Shown piece after piece: positions 30,679-49,654 of a stretch of DNA of 64,000 nucleotides (the first letter of the stretch is position 1; each line of letters starts with the position of its first letter). The stretch spans positions 1,075,388-1,139,387 of the forward strand of contig JAEVLN010000009.1 of NCBI GenBank assembly GCA_018350325.1, read 5' to 3'. The position numbers and the translations under genes were made by a program. This stretch comes from Globodera rostochiensis (taxonomy: Eukaryota; Nematoda; Chromadorea; Rhabditida; Heteroderidae). The notes below the pieces were generated by a model. It ran no database searches, was not told the DNA's origin, and saw only the letters and a list, made by a program, of their open reading frames with translations.

Positions 30679-33147
30679 TCAGTTTTTTGTGCCCACTTTC
30701 AGTGCCTGCTTTGACGAAGTTTGGCCAACCGGGACGGGCCTCTGGCTCCAACTTTGGGCCAACTGACGATAATATGTGTGCGCAGTGTTTGGCACAATTA
30801 AATTTTCGCCCAAAGCATTTCTGATCTGATTTTGGTGTTCAAAAGTCACCGAAATGGTTGGCACTACCGACGAACCGACGAATTTCCTGAAACATTTTGT
30901 AAACTTCTTTACCAAATTATTCATGGGTAATAGGTGTTTATCAGGGATGTGTATCGTATCGTATCGTAATCGTAAATAGCGTAATTTAGAGCCATATCGT
31001 ATCGTATCGTAATCGTAAATTGTAATTTTGGCCGTATCGGGTATCGTAAAAAAAAATCATATCTTATTTTGGTGTATCGTATTTTGAGGAGACGATATTG
31101 ACATCCCTGGTGTTTATCTAAGTTCTTGTTCCCTCCCCAACGCCCTTTTTCTAGAAAATTTGTCCAGCGATTTTTGTATTAAAAAAGAATTTTAAAATTC
31201 CAAAATCTTAAAACAACGTTTAAAATAATCTCTTATTTTTATTTAAATTCAATATTTTCTCGATACTTTTTCTTAATTTTCGCCCAACAAGACCACTTAA
31301 AATTTTCGACTTTTAACTGATCAATGACGGCCTGATTGTTTTGAGTTATATCATGAGGACACTAAACGTTCATCAACATATCAACTCACATGAACTGCTT
31401 CTTGAATTCGTTTTGCGTGAGAATCAACGGCACAATGAACAGCACGGAGTAGAGCGCCACAGTAATGTCATACGCATGGTCACAGTACAAATGGGCATAA
31501 TAGAGACACTCCGGCACCACGTAGGTGATAATCACGATCAACAGTGTCATGGTGAGGAAGTTGCGCACGGTTGTCAACACTGACAAGAACAGAAAGGTGC
31601 GCAGCACACGAATTTTAACAGTGACCTGGAGACACAAATTGGGAAAGCTTGCTTAAGGGTTCAAATGTTAAATTATTTTATATTCTTTGATAATAATGTT
31701 AATTTATATTCCCATTTTACTTGGTATTTTTCGTCCAAGGTACTCGCATGCATCGTTTTGTATCTTTTGCGATTATAGAAATACAGACCCAAAAAAATCT
31801 TAAATTATAATTTAAAATTTTATATAATATGGTGCCCAATATTAAAGAAAATAAAAAAATTTAAGAAAATATTAAAACGTACAGCCCAACTAAGGAAATT
31901 AACCACTTCAAGCACAGCAAATAGTGGCACAGTCTTAACAATTTCTAAAACAAAAAAATATATATTTTTGTTTATTTAAATTTTTTTAGACCGTGTTTTT
32001 CCATCCAGTACATGACAATTGTTGTAATCCACTAAATTAAAAACAATAAATAAATATATAATATATTACAGGAAATAAATATAACCGGCCAAAATGTGTT
32101 GATGGAGCTGAGCAATATTGTCGTCAAACGTTTGGGATTTGGCCATTTTGAGTAGAAAAAAAACTCCATTGTAATAGCCATTGTAATTAAAGTATTTCTA
32201 AAAAATATATAAAATTATCATTTAATTTAAAGTAGGTCTGCAACCTGACCCTTCGGGGTGAGAAAGCTTGGGATTGGAGTCGGGGGAAAGCCCAAAAATG
32301 TCGGGGGAGGGCTCTTCGGGGGTGACATATCGAGGGTTAGGCGACGTGTCGTGGGTCGGAAATGAATTCGAAAAAATGCCGGGGGTCGGGGTTGAGGCCC
32401 AAAAATGTCGGGGGAGGGTTCTTAGGGGGTGACATGTCGGGGGATGGGCGACGTGTCGGGGGTCGGGGTTGAGGCCCAAAAATGTCGGGGGAGGGTTCTT
32501 CGTGAGTGACATATCGGGGGATGGGCGGCGTGTCGGGGGTTGGGGTTGAGGCCCAAAAATGTCGGGGGAGGGTTCTTCGGGAGTGACATGTCGGGGGATG
32601 GGCGGCGTGTCGGGGGTCGGAAATGAATTCGAAAAATGTTGGGCGGGGATCGGCGGCGGCTCGGGGAGCAACCCTAATCTAAGCATGCGTTACGCACACG
32701 TTTATGGAGACATCATGAAAAACTTGTACAGGCGCAACAAATCCAGCGTTATAAAGTTGGTTGATCGAAATGTATTGAGGAATCAATATGAAGAGTCTTT
32801 AAGAAAAAATAAATAAAAGAATTTAATTAGTTTAGGCCATCAAACCATTTATTTTCAATCGTATCAACCAAAAGGCAATTAAAGTCATTAAAAAAGTGCC
32901 AAAGTCACCGAGTCATCGCAATGCCAACCGCAGCAAACAGCATGTTGAGAAACAGCACTTTCATTGTGGTGGTGAATGAGGTGATTGCGGTCACCACTTT
33001 GGCAAACGGTGCCGAGGCACCGATCACGCAAACGTTGATGAATATCTCGAACACGCAGAGGCCCAGCCTGACGCCGTCCATCTCATAAGCATCGCTGCAA
33101 TTCTTGCTCATATGCTCCATCGGCTCGATCACTCCCATGTTAGACAT
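30679..33147 (-). CDS. Serpentine chemoreceptor, Sra superfamily-like
   Basis: The first exon starts at 33147 (MSNMGVIEPMEHM) and has two hydrophobic helices (LGLCVFEIFINVCVIGAS; VLFLNMLFAAVG). Exons near 32200-32080 (AITMEFFFYSKWPNPKRLTT), 31950-31880 (TVPLFAVLEVVNFLSWA) and 31800-31735 (YFYNRKRYKTMHASTLDEKY) follow. The exon ending at 31386 gives the last helices (NFLTMTLLIVIITYVV; ITVALYSVLFIVPLILT) and a GTGAGT donor. It joins in phase to 30890-30679, the cytosolic C-tail (HTYYRQLAQSWSQRPVPVGQ). The pattern of an SLSEKYQ-like motif before a helix and a short basic tail resembles C. elegans sra/srab receptors. Such receptors act in the membrane of sensory neurons. The 700-bp intron after exon 1 is filled with a CGGGGG-type minisatellite, and a hAT element occupies the last intron. 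The exact family is uncertain. Confidence 0.65.
30942..31109. mobile_element. 168-bp hAT-like MITE in a receptor intron
   Basis: Ends CAGGGATGTGTATCG and CGATATTGACATCCCTG, with a perfect 8-bp target duplication GTGTTTAT (30934-30941 and 31110-31117). The interior is repeated GTATCGTATCGTAATCG. It lies within the last intron of the chemoreceptor gene and does not affect coding. Confidence 0.9.
32235..32690. repeat. CGGGGG minisatellite in a receptor intron
   Basis: Units of about 75-85 bp contain CCCAAAAATGTCGGGGGAGG and GTGACATGTCGGGGGATGGG. The block starts TAGGTCTGCAACCTGACCC and ends GGGGAGCAACCCTA, sharing its end with the 35.8-36.7 kb array and with 48.72-48.80 kb. Open frames across it are repeat artefacts. 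Confidence 0.8.
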
Positions 33148-35200
33148 GTAATTGTGTTCAGAAGTTGTGTCTTGTTCCAAAATTGATTAGACAATTTTTT
33201 ATGTTCATTTATGCATTTATTTTATATTTAAAATAATTAATTAACTTTTAAAATTATAGGTATAAAGAATTTTACATTTACACGCCACAAATTCGTGCTC
33301 AACAATAATAATTCTAATCAAATAATTTCAAAATGGCACAGATAGAATACAAAATTTGTCCTTGCGGGGTGAACAGCATTTCCCACGCTGACATAGGACT
33401 TGACGTACCTCTTTTTTCCTTTGAATTATCAAACATTCTCACGAAACTATTTCTGACACAATTTTGTTACCATTTGTTTGGACGTGTATAAAATGTTATG
33501 TGAAAATTGGAGAATACAAATAAATCACTTCCGTGTGGGAAAGTTCACAAATATGAGAAATAATTTGATAAATTATTTTATATTAAATTCAAAAAAAAAA
33601 TAATATTTTGTTCATAAAATTTCAGCAATAAATTAGACAAACATAAAATATATAATTTTATTTTTAAATCCGCTTATCATCCTCAAAAAAAGCTCAAGAG
33701 TGAAGACGATTTTGAATTTGTGAAAAGAAAATTTTTGGATATTCGTCATGTTTGACTTGGTCCAACAAACAATTGAAAATCGCCAAAACTTTTTGAAAGG
33801 TTAAAAATTTTAGGGTTTGGCGCAAGAGAATTTTAGATGTTTTTGTTTCGATACTTGACATAATTCGCAATAAAGTAATTTACAAAACATTCCCAGAATG
33901 TTTGCATTTTTTTTTTATCAGAATAAACGGCGCCGAATTGCGTGCACGGCATTTTTTGACAAAAAGTAATAAAAAATTCGTTTACACCACAAAAAAAATT
34001 TGTACAAATAAGCTAAACTAATAAACACGCGATTTTTGTTGACCTTCCCTCATTTTGCAGCTTCACGGCCAGGGAGGTTGGGCACATTGATTTTGTGAAA
34101 AAAATGGAGAATTAAAAAAATATGAATAAACGCTTTCTAATATTTTAATTTATATTTCTAATTTTGTTTTTCTTATGTTAACTATTGATTAATCGATTAA
34201 TCGATTAATATTTTATTTTTTATTCATACGAGAAGGATATTTATTCGAATAAATAAATCAGTTTAAGCCTTTCATTTAAATAAATATTTTTTACGTTATG
34301 TTGTATCTATTTTTTCAATATCAAAATTTAAATCTTGATACCGAATTAATCTGCCCATCCCAAAATGCAAATTAATAATTGCGGGTTTTTTCAGTTTTCT
34401 AACAATTTTTCTTAACAACATTTATATTTTTAATATTTTTTCTCCCGGCAGTGCCTATCGACGCCGTCGGATAAGCATGAATAGGACACTCAAATCATCA
34501 TCTAATCTTTGATTTTGAACTCTTTTATTAGTTTTTAAAAGATAAATGGATAAATTAGGCGGGTTTAGGTAACAAAAAAATGACCCGCCTAATTAAGCGC
34601 GTCAAATCAGCCTATTTCTTAAAGAAGCCATCCTTAAAAATCTCTGGGAAATGACCCGTAATCTCGTATTATCCTGTGCTTCCGAATATAAAGTTGACTT
34701 TTTCGAAAATTAATAGTGATGCACGAGATCCAAAACTTCCCGATATTCGATACCCGAGATTGAGACTTGACTCCGAGACCCGAAAAAAGTCTCGATTTTC
34801 GAGACCAAGTACCCGAGACTCGAGACCGAGACCCAAAAACCCCGAGACTTTTCTTGTAGTCGATATCGATATCAAGACTCTAGTGCATTACTAGTAAATA
34901 ACTCGTAGTCGATTCTTTTATAATATCCGGTGGGTTGTTGTAGCGAGGAGGGGGGAGGGGCGGGGGGGGGTGGGTTTGGTTTTAAGCTGCCTGCATTTCT
35001 TATTTTTTATAATATAATAATAAATGGCCGATTTATTGCTTAAATATATTATTAATGTAGAATATATTTCTATTAATATATTATTAATGTAAGAATATAT
35101 TTCTATGTTATAGTAGTTACCTCTTTTAACACTCATACTTAATGTCACGATTTAGCATTTTTGCTTTTTTATAGAGAAGTTTATTTTAGCATTTTGATAA
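33148..35200. other. Long AT-rich gap
   Basis: No gene supported. 34185-34215 is repeated ATTAATCG, 34441-34480 carries the dispersed TGCCTATCGACGCCGTCGG motif, and 34720-34885 the CGAGAC repeat block. The last 100 bp should include the promoter of the signal-peptide/PAP gene; no DOG-box motif is seen there. Confidence 0.4.
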
Positions 35201-42636
<7,436 letters not shown>

Positions 42637-42762
42637 ACAACTAAAATTGCATAATTGATCGAACTTTGATTTGAATTGATTTGTTTATATAATTTGTAAT
42701 GTGAAAAATAAAATTTATAATATTTGTTCTTTTTCACAAATATTCCACACGACGGCTTTTTG

Positions 42763-43548
42763 AACGACCATCAACTCGTTCCCTTTTCATCAACTCGTTC
42801 CCCTCTATAAAAATGACAAAAAACCTCAAAAATCGTACAAAACTTGTGCGACAAACACGGATTCGGGTTCCTTTTTTGCGTACGTCGAACCCCGGACCCA
42901 AATTCGAACATTTGGTCGTAAAAAAAACTCTTTTCACAAAAAAATTGTTTTTGGATATTTTTTATAAAGGCGTTAAAAGTTATTGCTAGGGTTTTTGCGC
43001 TCCTAGGGTTACTATTTTGATTAGGTTCAAGACCCCGGGCCCGGTTTCGAAAAATTTTCGAAAAAAACATTTTTTTTTTCAAAATCAATTTTCTGTAACA
43101 AAATCGTTCAAATGAATATCTGTTCGCTCCCGATTACAGCCATTTTGTATCTCTTAACGATCTAAAAACAAAAAAAAATTTTTTTTGTTCGACCAATTGT
43201 TCAAATTTGGGTTAGGCGTCCAGAAATGATGAAAAATAAGGTCAGAATCGGATTCTACGAGCCGGTATACCCCTAAAAAGACCTTTTTATCGACTTTGGA
43301 AAACAAATTAATTTTTTTAGTCGGGGTAAAGGGAACGAGTTGATAAAAAGGGAACGAGTTGATGAAAAGGGAACGAGTTGATAAAAAGGGAACGAGTTGA
43401 TGAAAAGGGAACGAGTTGATAAAAAGGGAACGAGTTGATAAAAAGGGAACGAGTTGATAAAAAGGGAACGAGTTGATAAAAGGGGAACGAGTTGAAGGTG
43501 GGGAACGAATTGATAGGGTACGAGTTGGTGGGGAGTTGATATTTTACC
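42763..43548. mobile_element. 786-bp MULE-like element with AACTCGTTCCC arrays
   Basis: The left end carries ATCAACTCGTTCCC twice. The right end carries about a dozen copies of the inverse, GGGAACGAGTTGATAAAAA (18-19 bp period, 43328-43500). A 10-bp direct repeat CGGCTTTTTG flanks the whole (42753-42762 and 43549-43558). The structure suggests a foldback-type element with a Mutator-like duplication. The middle has no clear coding sequence. Confidence 0.65.
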
Positions 43549-44378
43549 CGGCTTTTTGGTTGCAAATCTCTTAATAAATTGTGATTTTTTATCGACAAAT
43601 TCGTAATTTTGAAAGCCTAGTTGAGTGATTTTCTCCATTTTTTAATCAGTGGACAACTGAGTCGCGACTCAAAAAGACATTTCAGTCCCGGGTCTGTAAC
43701 TCTTCGGGGAATGGTTGCCGCAAAATTTTTTTTCCGGATTCTTATATTACAGCCCGAGAGAAGTCGAATGATATAATTTGTTCCGTTTTGCTTCTGGGCT
43801 ATATGGTTCATATTTACCAAAAGTTTTTTCTGAAATATTATTAAATGAATTTGTATGCTTACAAATTAACGTAACTTAATTCGCTTGTTACCACAAAGGA
43901 GTTACTCATAATGGCGACCATTCTATCTGGACATTGGTGAACAAGTTCAATATCTGAGATTTCCATGTACTTCAAAGATTGGCTGAGAAGTCTGAGCCCG
44001 TTTTGTGCCACTTTGCAACAAATTTGCTGTTTTATATCTTTTGGCCTTCATATTTTGGCATGTAATTTATAAGTTATATGCATAATTGTTATTGTGAGAA
44101 GAAAACTGATAAAGATTGACGAATTTTGAACGTTTTACCCAAATTATTGGATTTGGTCGAATAATAAATATCCTCGCGTAACGTCTTCGTGATTCGACAA
44201 AGAAAAAGCGGATGTGAAACATTTCAGGGACTCAAATGTTTATTCAGCACTGGGACTCAGCCGGTGGTATCAAATGGCTACTCTCTAAGCACCTTGAGAC
44301 CTATTCAGACATTATTTGAATACTGTTGAGTGCCAGTGTTAGAGACATTTCAGTACCATAAAACCACGCAGCGGCCCG

Positions 44379-44814
44379 GAGCACCACGATTCGGCGCGCA
44401 CGATTCGGCGCGCACGACTCGGCGCGCACGATTCGGCGCGGCACGATTCGGCGCCGACAAGTTTTTCGTTATAACTTTGTTCAAAGTCAACCAAACCAAA
44501 CATGCTTGGTATTATTCGAAAGCATGCAATTAGTAGAAGCTTACAAAGTCAAAAGCTAAGCGATTCGAGTTAAACAAAAAAAGTTATGAAGTCACCACGA
44601 CAAAAATTGCAATTTTCACAGGTTTTAAACCTATAACCTTTTTTTGAAAAGACGAATCGGTTAGCTTTACCTTGATCAAAGGTTCAGCATACAGAGAGCT
44701 TTTGTATGATACCAAGAATGTGTGGTTTGGTTGACTTTGAACAAAGTTATAACGAAAAACTTGTCGGCGCCGAATCGTGCCGCGCCGAATCGTGCGCGCC
44801 GAATTGCGGGGTAC
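44379..44814. mobile_element. 436-bp inverted-repeat element with GATTCGGCGCGCAC arms
   Basis: The left arm has repeats of CACGATTCGGCGCG then GACAAGTTTTTCGTTATAAC; the right arm is their inverse (GTTATAACGAAAAACTTGTC, then CGCCGAATCGTGC repeats). Arms exceed 100 bp and could form a long hairpin. CGCAGCGGCCCG flanks both sides (44367-44378 and 44815-44826), suggesting a MULE-type target duplication of up to 12 bp. Fragments with the same subterminal motif are at 27966-28315 and 53790-53850. Confidence 0.8.
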
Positions 44815-44932
44815 CGCAGCGGCCCGCCAATAGCGACATTTAAAAAAAGGGACGGGATGCACAAAAATAGTTTGAACGAACAATGTGAACAAATTGGCGA
44901 AATCTCCATGACATTTTAAAACATTTGCTCAT

Positions 44933-47900
44933 TTAACCAAAATTTGTTCCATTGTTCATCTTCTTCTCCTTGTCGTCATGGAATTGAATCACAAAGGTTA
45001 AATAAGTGACCGTCAGGGAAATCATCTTAAATTAAAAGAAAAAAAAAAATAATTAAATTAAATTTTGAATAAACCGTCAAAATCAGAGGCTTAGTGATGA
45101 CGGCGAAGCCCCAAAGAGTGATGCCCAAATTGGCCTGATTCGCGTGCTGTTCAATGGAAGTGAAATGAAATGTTAACGCTTTTTACGACATTTGCAAAAT
45201 TTACCGAAACAAAAACGGAGGCCACACAATAAACCTTAGAAAAAGCATAATTATTTAAAAAAAAAGTTTGAATCGAATTTAGCTAAATTTTTAAAGTGAG
45301 TTTCGAGTTCGGTCGCTAACCCTATTTAGTTATTTAGAAATTTACTTAGTGCGTTCAAAATGGTTATTCAAATTTGTCCTACTTTGTCACTGAAGGGCGT
45401 CCAAATTCGCATGTTTCCATAAACGATATTTTCCACTTCTCGTATCTTATGAAAAAATATATTTTATTTTTTTTATAATTTTCTTTCACTCACTGACCCG
45501 CGCATAAACTTTTGCTGGAGTCGATACCAAAGCCATCAATTCCAGTAAACAGAATGCCAAATCGGGAATGCTCAGAAACAGTCCAAACCACGAGGAACTT
45601 TGGAAGGAGAGGAGGAAGAAGAGCACACACACAATGGACGACGGCACATTGGTGCCGATCATGACGAAAATGTACACCTAATTGCACAAAATTAATATTT
45701 AAAAAATTATAAAGATTATAAATCATTGAAAAAACTAATCAGCAAGCTAAGACGAGTTTTTGAATCAAAATAAGAATAATCGGTCTTTTTTAGGCCTTCA
45801 CATTCTCTCACCCATTAACGGAACATTTTAAATAAAAGGTGCGCAAAAAAAAGAATTTGGAAAAAATCATCATCACATCTTTTGAGTTTTTGCTTTAATT
45901 TTCTTAACCAAGATTGCCAATTTTTGTAAAAATTTACCCGGGACCTATCTAATTCCTAAAAATATTTTTAAGTTTTTGGATGCAAATCTCTTAAAAATTG
46001 AGTCAAAAATTCCAAATTTTCTCGACGTCGCCTATCGGCACCGCCGACCCCCGCCCTCGCTCAAAAGCTTAAAAAAGGCCTAAGAAGAGCCGCTGAAGCA
46101 AAAATGACAACCTTCCAAATTTTTAAAGTGAATATTGTGAATTATTTTATTAAAATAAATTATTTTAATAAAATCATTTTTCACATGAAAAATTTTTTCG
46201 TTTTTTGAAAGTTTTTTCCTTTCTATTTTCGTTGTCAAACATTTTTTTTTGATATTTTTTTAGTTTCGACACAGCACTGGCTGCGCCCCTCCCCCCCCCC
46301 CCCCCCCCCCAATTTATCGGAATAAAATGTTCCTTACAAGTCTTTTTTTAAACATTTAGAGGTATTTGGGGTCGATAACCTGAATATGCCCCTCTTTAGA
46401 CCAGTTTTGAATACCGTACCCCAATTCAAACAATTTTTCGAAATTCAAAATTTTCCAAAATTCATTTTGGCCTCAAAATCATTCAAAAGCACGAATCACC
46501 GTTTTCTTGCCTTTTCGTTGCAATTTTATGCATTTAAATGATTTGAGGGATTGATTTTTTAATCGAGACATAAAGTCTAAGACACCTCAAACATTTTGTC
46601 AATGTTTCTGACTCGGTTGACCAGCTCCACATGCGTCACATAATGTTCTTGGAGTTGATTCGCAATTGCCTCCATGTCATCTCCTTCCGCAGACAATTTG
46701 CCAATCTAAGATATTTTAAACGCAATTTTTGTGTCATTTTTGGATTAATTAATACCGTGCTCAATTTGGTGCTATTGAACGCGGCCAGCTCGTGGTGAAG
46801 CGCTGTGACCACACAAACGAAAAATGTGAGCACAGCGACCAACACAAAAAAGGCCCAAGTGTAAACGACAAAAACTAACCAAGCCATCTTTTTGTTGCCA
46901 TAAATCTGTTAACAAAAATAATATAAATTTATTAAATCGTCGTTTATATATTTGTTTTTACTTCAAAAATTGACTCATCGACTAGTTGGTCAGCCTCAGT
47001 GTCACCGGCAAATTTTCGCCAAACAGAAATAAGACAACTGAATACGATAACGCTCATCATCCCAACATAAAAGATTACGGTACGCTTTATCACTGAAACG
47101 GTGCGCGGGCAGCCCTCAAAAGGGGAAAAGAATAAATTGCAAAATTAACAAAAAAATAAATGCCTTTGAAAAGTGTATGACTTCCCGCAGCCGTTGCAAA
47201 TAACCGCGAATTTGCCAATAAAAAATAAATCCCTGAAATTTGTGTATTAGAAGTGTTAGCATTTTTATTTAGGCTTAATGACCATTGAAATCAGTGCCTG
47301 CAGCATCCAGTTGAAAATAATAAGTCCTCGAGCACTTTTCATATCGAATTTTGCACTCCGCAAAAGGATTTTAAGACAAGCGCCAAATTGGTAACAGTCT
47401 TAAATTAAAATAATTTTTAAAAATTAGAATATTTATTGATATTTGAATGTGAATTTTGTTTTTAAAATATGAATTAGGCACTTTTGGGGTTTTTCTCACC
47501 GAAAATAATCGTAGGATCCCGAAAAAAAATCTTCGGCATTGATCGGGATTCCGACAGACCGTTTTTGAAGGGGCGGGAAAAAGTTGAGATCATTTTGCAA
47601 AAAAACAACTGTTTTCTCTGGAAATTCTGGGATCGGCTCACTACTATCTTTACGGTTCAGAATTGAATCATTTGATCCAACTCCAGGATCTTTTAAATTG
47701 ACTCCGGGACGGATATATTACCGATCGGCACCGGATCATTTATAAACAATTCCGGGCACACTTTCTACGCGTCTAACTCTGTTTAGAAAAAGACTCACCC
47801 AACAAAGTTAGCGACAAACAGACAAAAATGCGCACAGCTCGCCAAATGGGACGTCGTTCGCAAGTGTAGAGGAGGCCGGTGCAGGCGAGCATCATCTGGG

Positions 47901-48027
47901 GCCATTTGATCTTTTCTTCCATCAGTTTTTGGTTGTTCTTCAGCTCCTCAGGACACATGTTATCAAGTGAATTGTTCACTGGATAGAATTGGTCCGACGA
48001 TTTAGGGCCAAAAAGTTTGCGAAACAT
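44933..48027 (-). CDS. Gustatory-receptor-like (Gr/GUR) seven-helix protein
   Basis: Starts at 48027 (MFRKLFGPKSSDQFYPVNNS). About nine exons give KWPQMMLACTGLLYTCERRP, RIFVCLSLTLLG, DCYQFGACLKILLR, RGLIIFNWMLQALISM, a helix VIFYVGMMSVIVFSCLISVW, MAWLVFVVYTWAFFVLVAVL, a charged loop (HVELVNRVRNIDKM), VYIFVMIGTNVPSSIVCVLF, FGLFLSIPDLAFCLLELMAL, and a last exon MISLTVTYLTFVIQF before a short tail and stop at 44933. TYLTFVIQF fits the insect gustatory-receptor signature TYhhhhhQF, so the family call is fairly firm. In C. elegans, relatives include gur-3, lite-1 and egl-47, which sense light, chemicals or modulate behaviour. A long intron (about 45690-46590) holds a poly-C tract and a GTCGCCTATCGGCACCGCCG repeat copy. 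Confidence 0.72.
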
Positions 48028-49640
48028 TTTTTAGATATCTATCAAAATAAATTTAAATTCAAAAAAGTTGTTTTCACTAATTATTAAACGAAAAGAGATG
48101 CCCTTTAAACATTCCCTCCGGGGGGGAGGGGGGAATGTAAATGACAGGTGGAGGCAAAAAATGGGGGCGCCGACATTTCGCCCACGCGACATTTCGCCCA
48201 CTAAGCCAAAATACGACATTTCGCCCACTAAGCAAAAAAACGACATTTCGCCCACGCGACATTTCGCCCACTAAACCAAAATACGACATTTCGCCCACTA
48301 AGCAAAAAAACGACATTTCGCCCACGCGACTGGTACCTTTCGATTTTTTTGGATGAAATTAAATTGAATAAAAACAAATGAAAATTGTTGGTGACAAAAT
48401 GTTACGTTTTTTAGAGATTCATTTAATGAAAATATTATTGTTATTTTGCCAAAAGACTATTTACTGTCTACTAATAATAAAAACGTTGAAAATTATTGAA
48501 TTTAAAAATAATGTAGAAATACAATTGTGGGAAGTGAATACTAACAATAAAAATAAAGTAATGCATATATGAACAAAATGAAAAACACGGCGATTAGACG
48601 CCGAAACAATTAAGGAAAGTGGCCAGCATAATCCAAAACAAGAATATTTAATAAAGGGATTAAATTTAGTAAATTCGTCGCAGTTTCCCCAACAAAAAAA
48701 AAGCTCGATCTTTAGGGGTGTTTACCCACAATCCCTGACCCTTCGGGGACAGGGAGGCCGGGGGTTTGCCATGTCGGGGACCGGGGTCGGGGACGCCCTA
48801 ATTTTTATACGAAAGTTCAATTTTTCAAGCGGCCTTTTTCGAAAATGACTAGCCAATGTTTATTTCGCTTTTTTTCGTAAATAATCGGTTAATGCAGCAA
48901 GCCCATTTTTGTTTTTGCGGCGCAAATGTCGGTCAATCATATGGGGACAAACAAGTGGAACCGCTTTCAAGTCACCTGTTACCGTTTAACGTCGATGATT
49001 TGTGTTTAGAATTGGTTTTGTTTGAAGGATTTGGGTCTGTTTCATCAAATGTAAATTATGAAAATTGCTGAACTCTGGATTGAGCCCAAAAATTCAAAAA
49101 ATATCGACTTTTTCTTAACGAGGTTTTGTTCTGTCTTATATACAGGGCACTATATCAAATCTCATTTTTACTTTTTGACTTGTTAAAAGTAAAAAATAAC
49201 GCGTACGAATTCTTGCCATTAAAAAGTTAAAAAGTGAGATTTGGTATAGGGCCCAGTGGCGGGAATATCTATTTTGACAAATTGTTAAACGCATTAATTA
49301 TAACCGAATAAAGAAGCATTGTGAGACAAAGTTATTCAGAGACTTTTTTGTAGCATTTTTATATGGGTTTTAAAATGATAAAGAGTAATAGTGCCAGACG
49401 GCTCAGGTCAAAACATTGTTTGACGCGATGTCCATTGCACCACTTTTTATTGGTGCAAAACTATCTTGACAAAATATAAAAAACAAAAAATCAGTATTTT
49501 GTGTGGTCAAAATCTGTGGAAAGTGTATTCAACGGTTGCCATTTATCTGATAAAACAAAAAATTGATATACCTATTACAGAAAGGAGAAAAATTTTATGT
49601 ATGATAAATTAAACCATTTTTCTAATGGACTTGACCAGAG
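48028..49640. other. Repeat-bearing intergenic region
   Basis: 48170-48335 is a tandem array of GACATTTCGCCCACTAAGC and GACATTTCGCCCACGC units. 48715-48805 is a CCGGGG-type block with ends TTAGGGGTGTTTACCC and GGGACGCCCTAA. Plus-strand frames at 48378-48572 and 48850-49071 (CFCGANVGQSYGDKQVEPLS) could be exons, but I cannot join them. Confidence 0.4.
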
Positions 49641-49654
49641 TTAAAATTGTATAA

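Larger units (their letters stand above)
42637..44932. other. Gap occupied largely by two inverted-repeat elements
   Basis: Between the PAP gene (+) and the gustatory-receptor gene (-). Apart from the two elements listed separately, 43560-44330 is AT-rich unique-looking DNA without supported exons. Confidence 0.5.

Noticed and set aside
32222..32686. 154-codon Pro-rich minus-strand frame
   Set aside because: It is read through the CGGGGG minisatellite in the chemoreceptor intron and has no coding partners.
43273..43638. Repeated frame with NSFPFYQLVPFLSTRSLF units
   Set aside because: It arises from the GGGAACGAGTTGATAAAAA tandem array of a MULE-like element.
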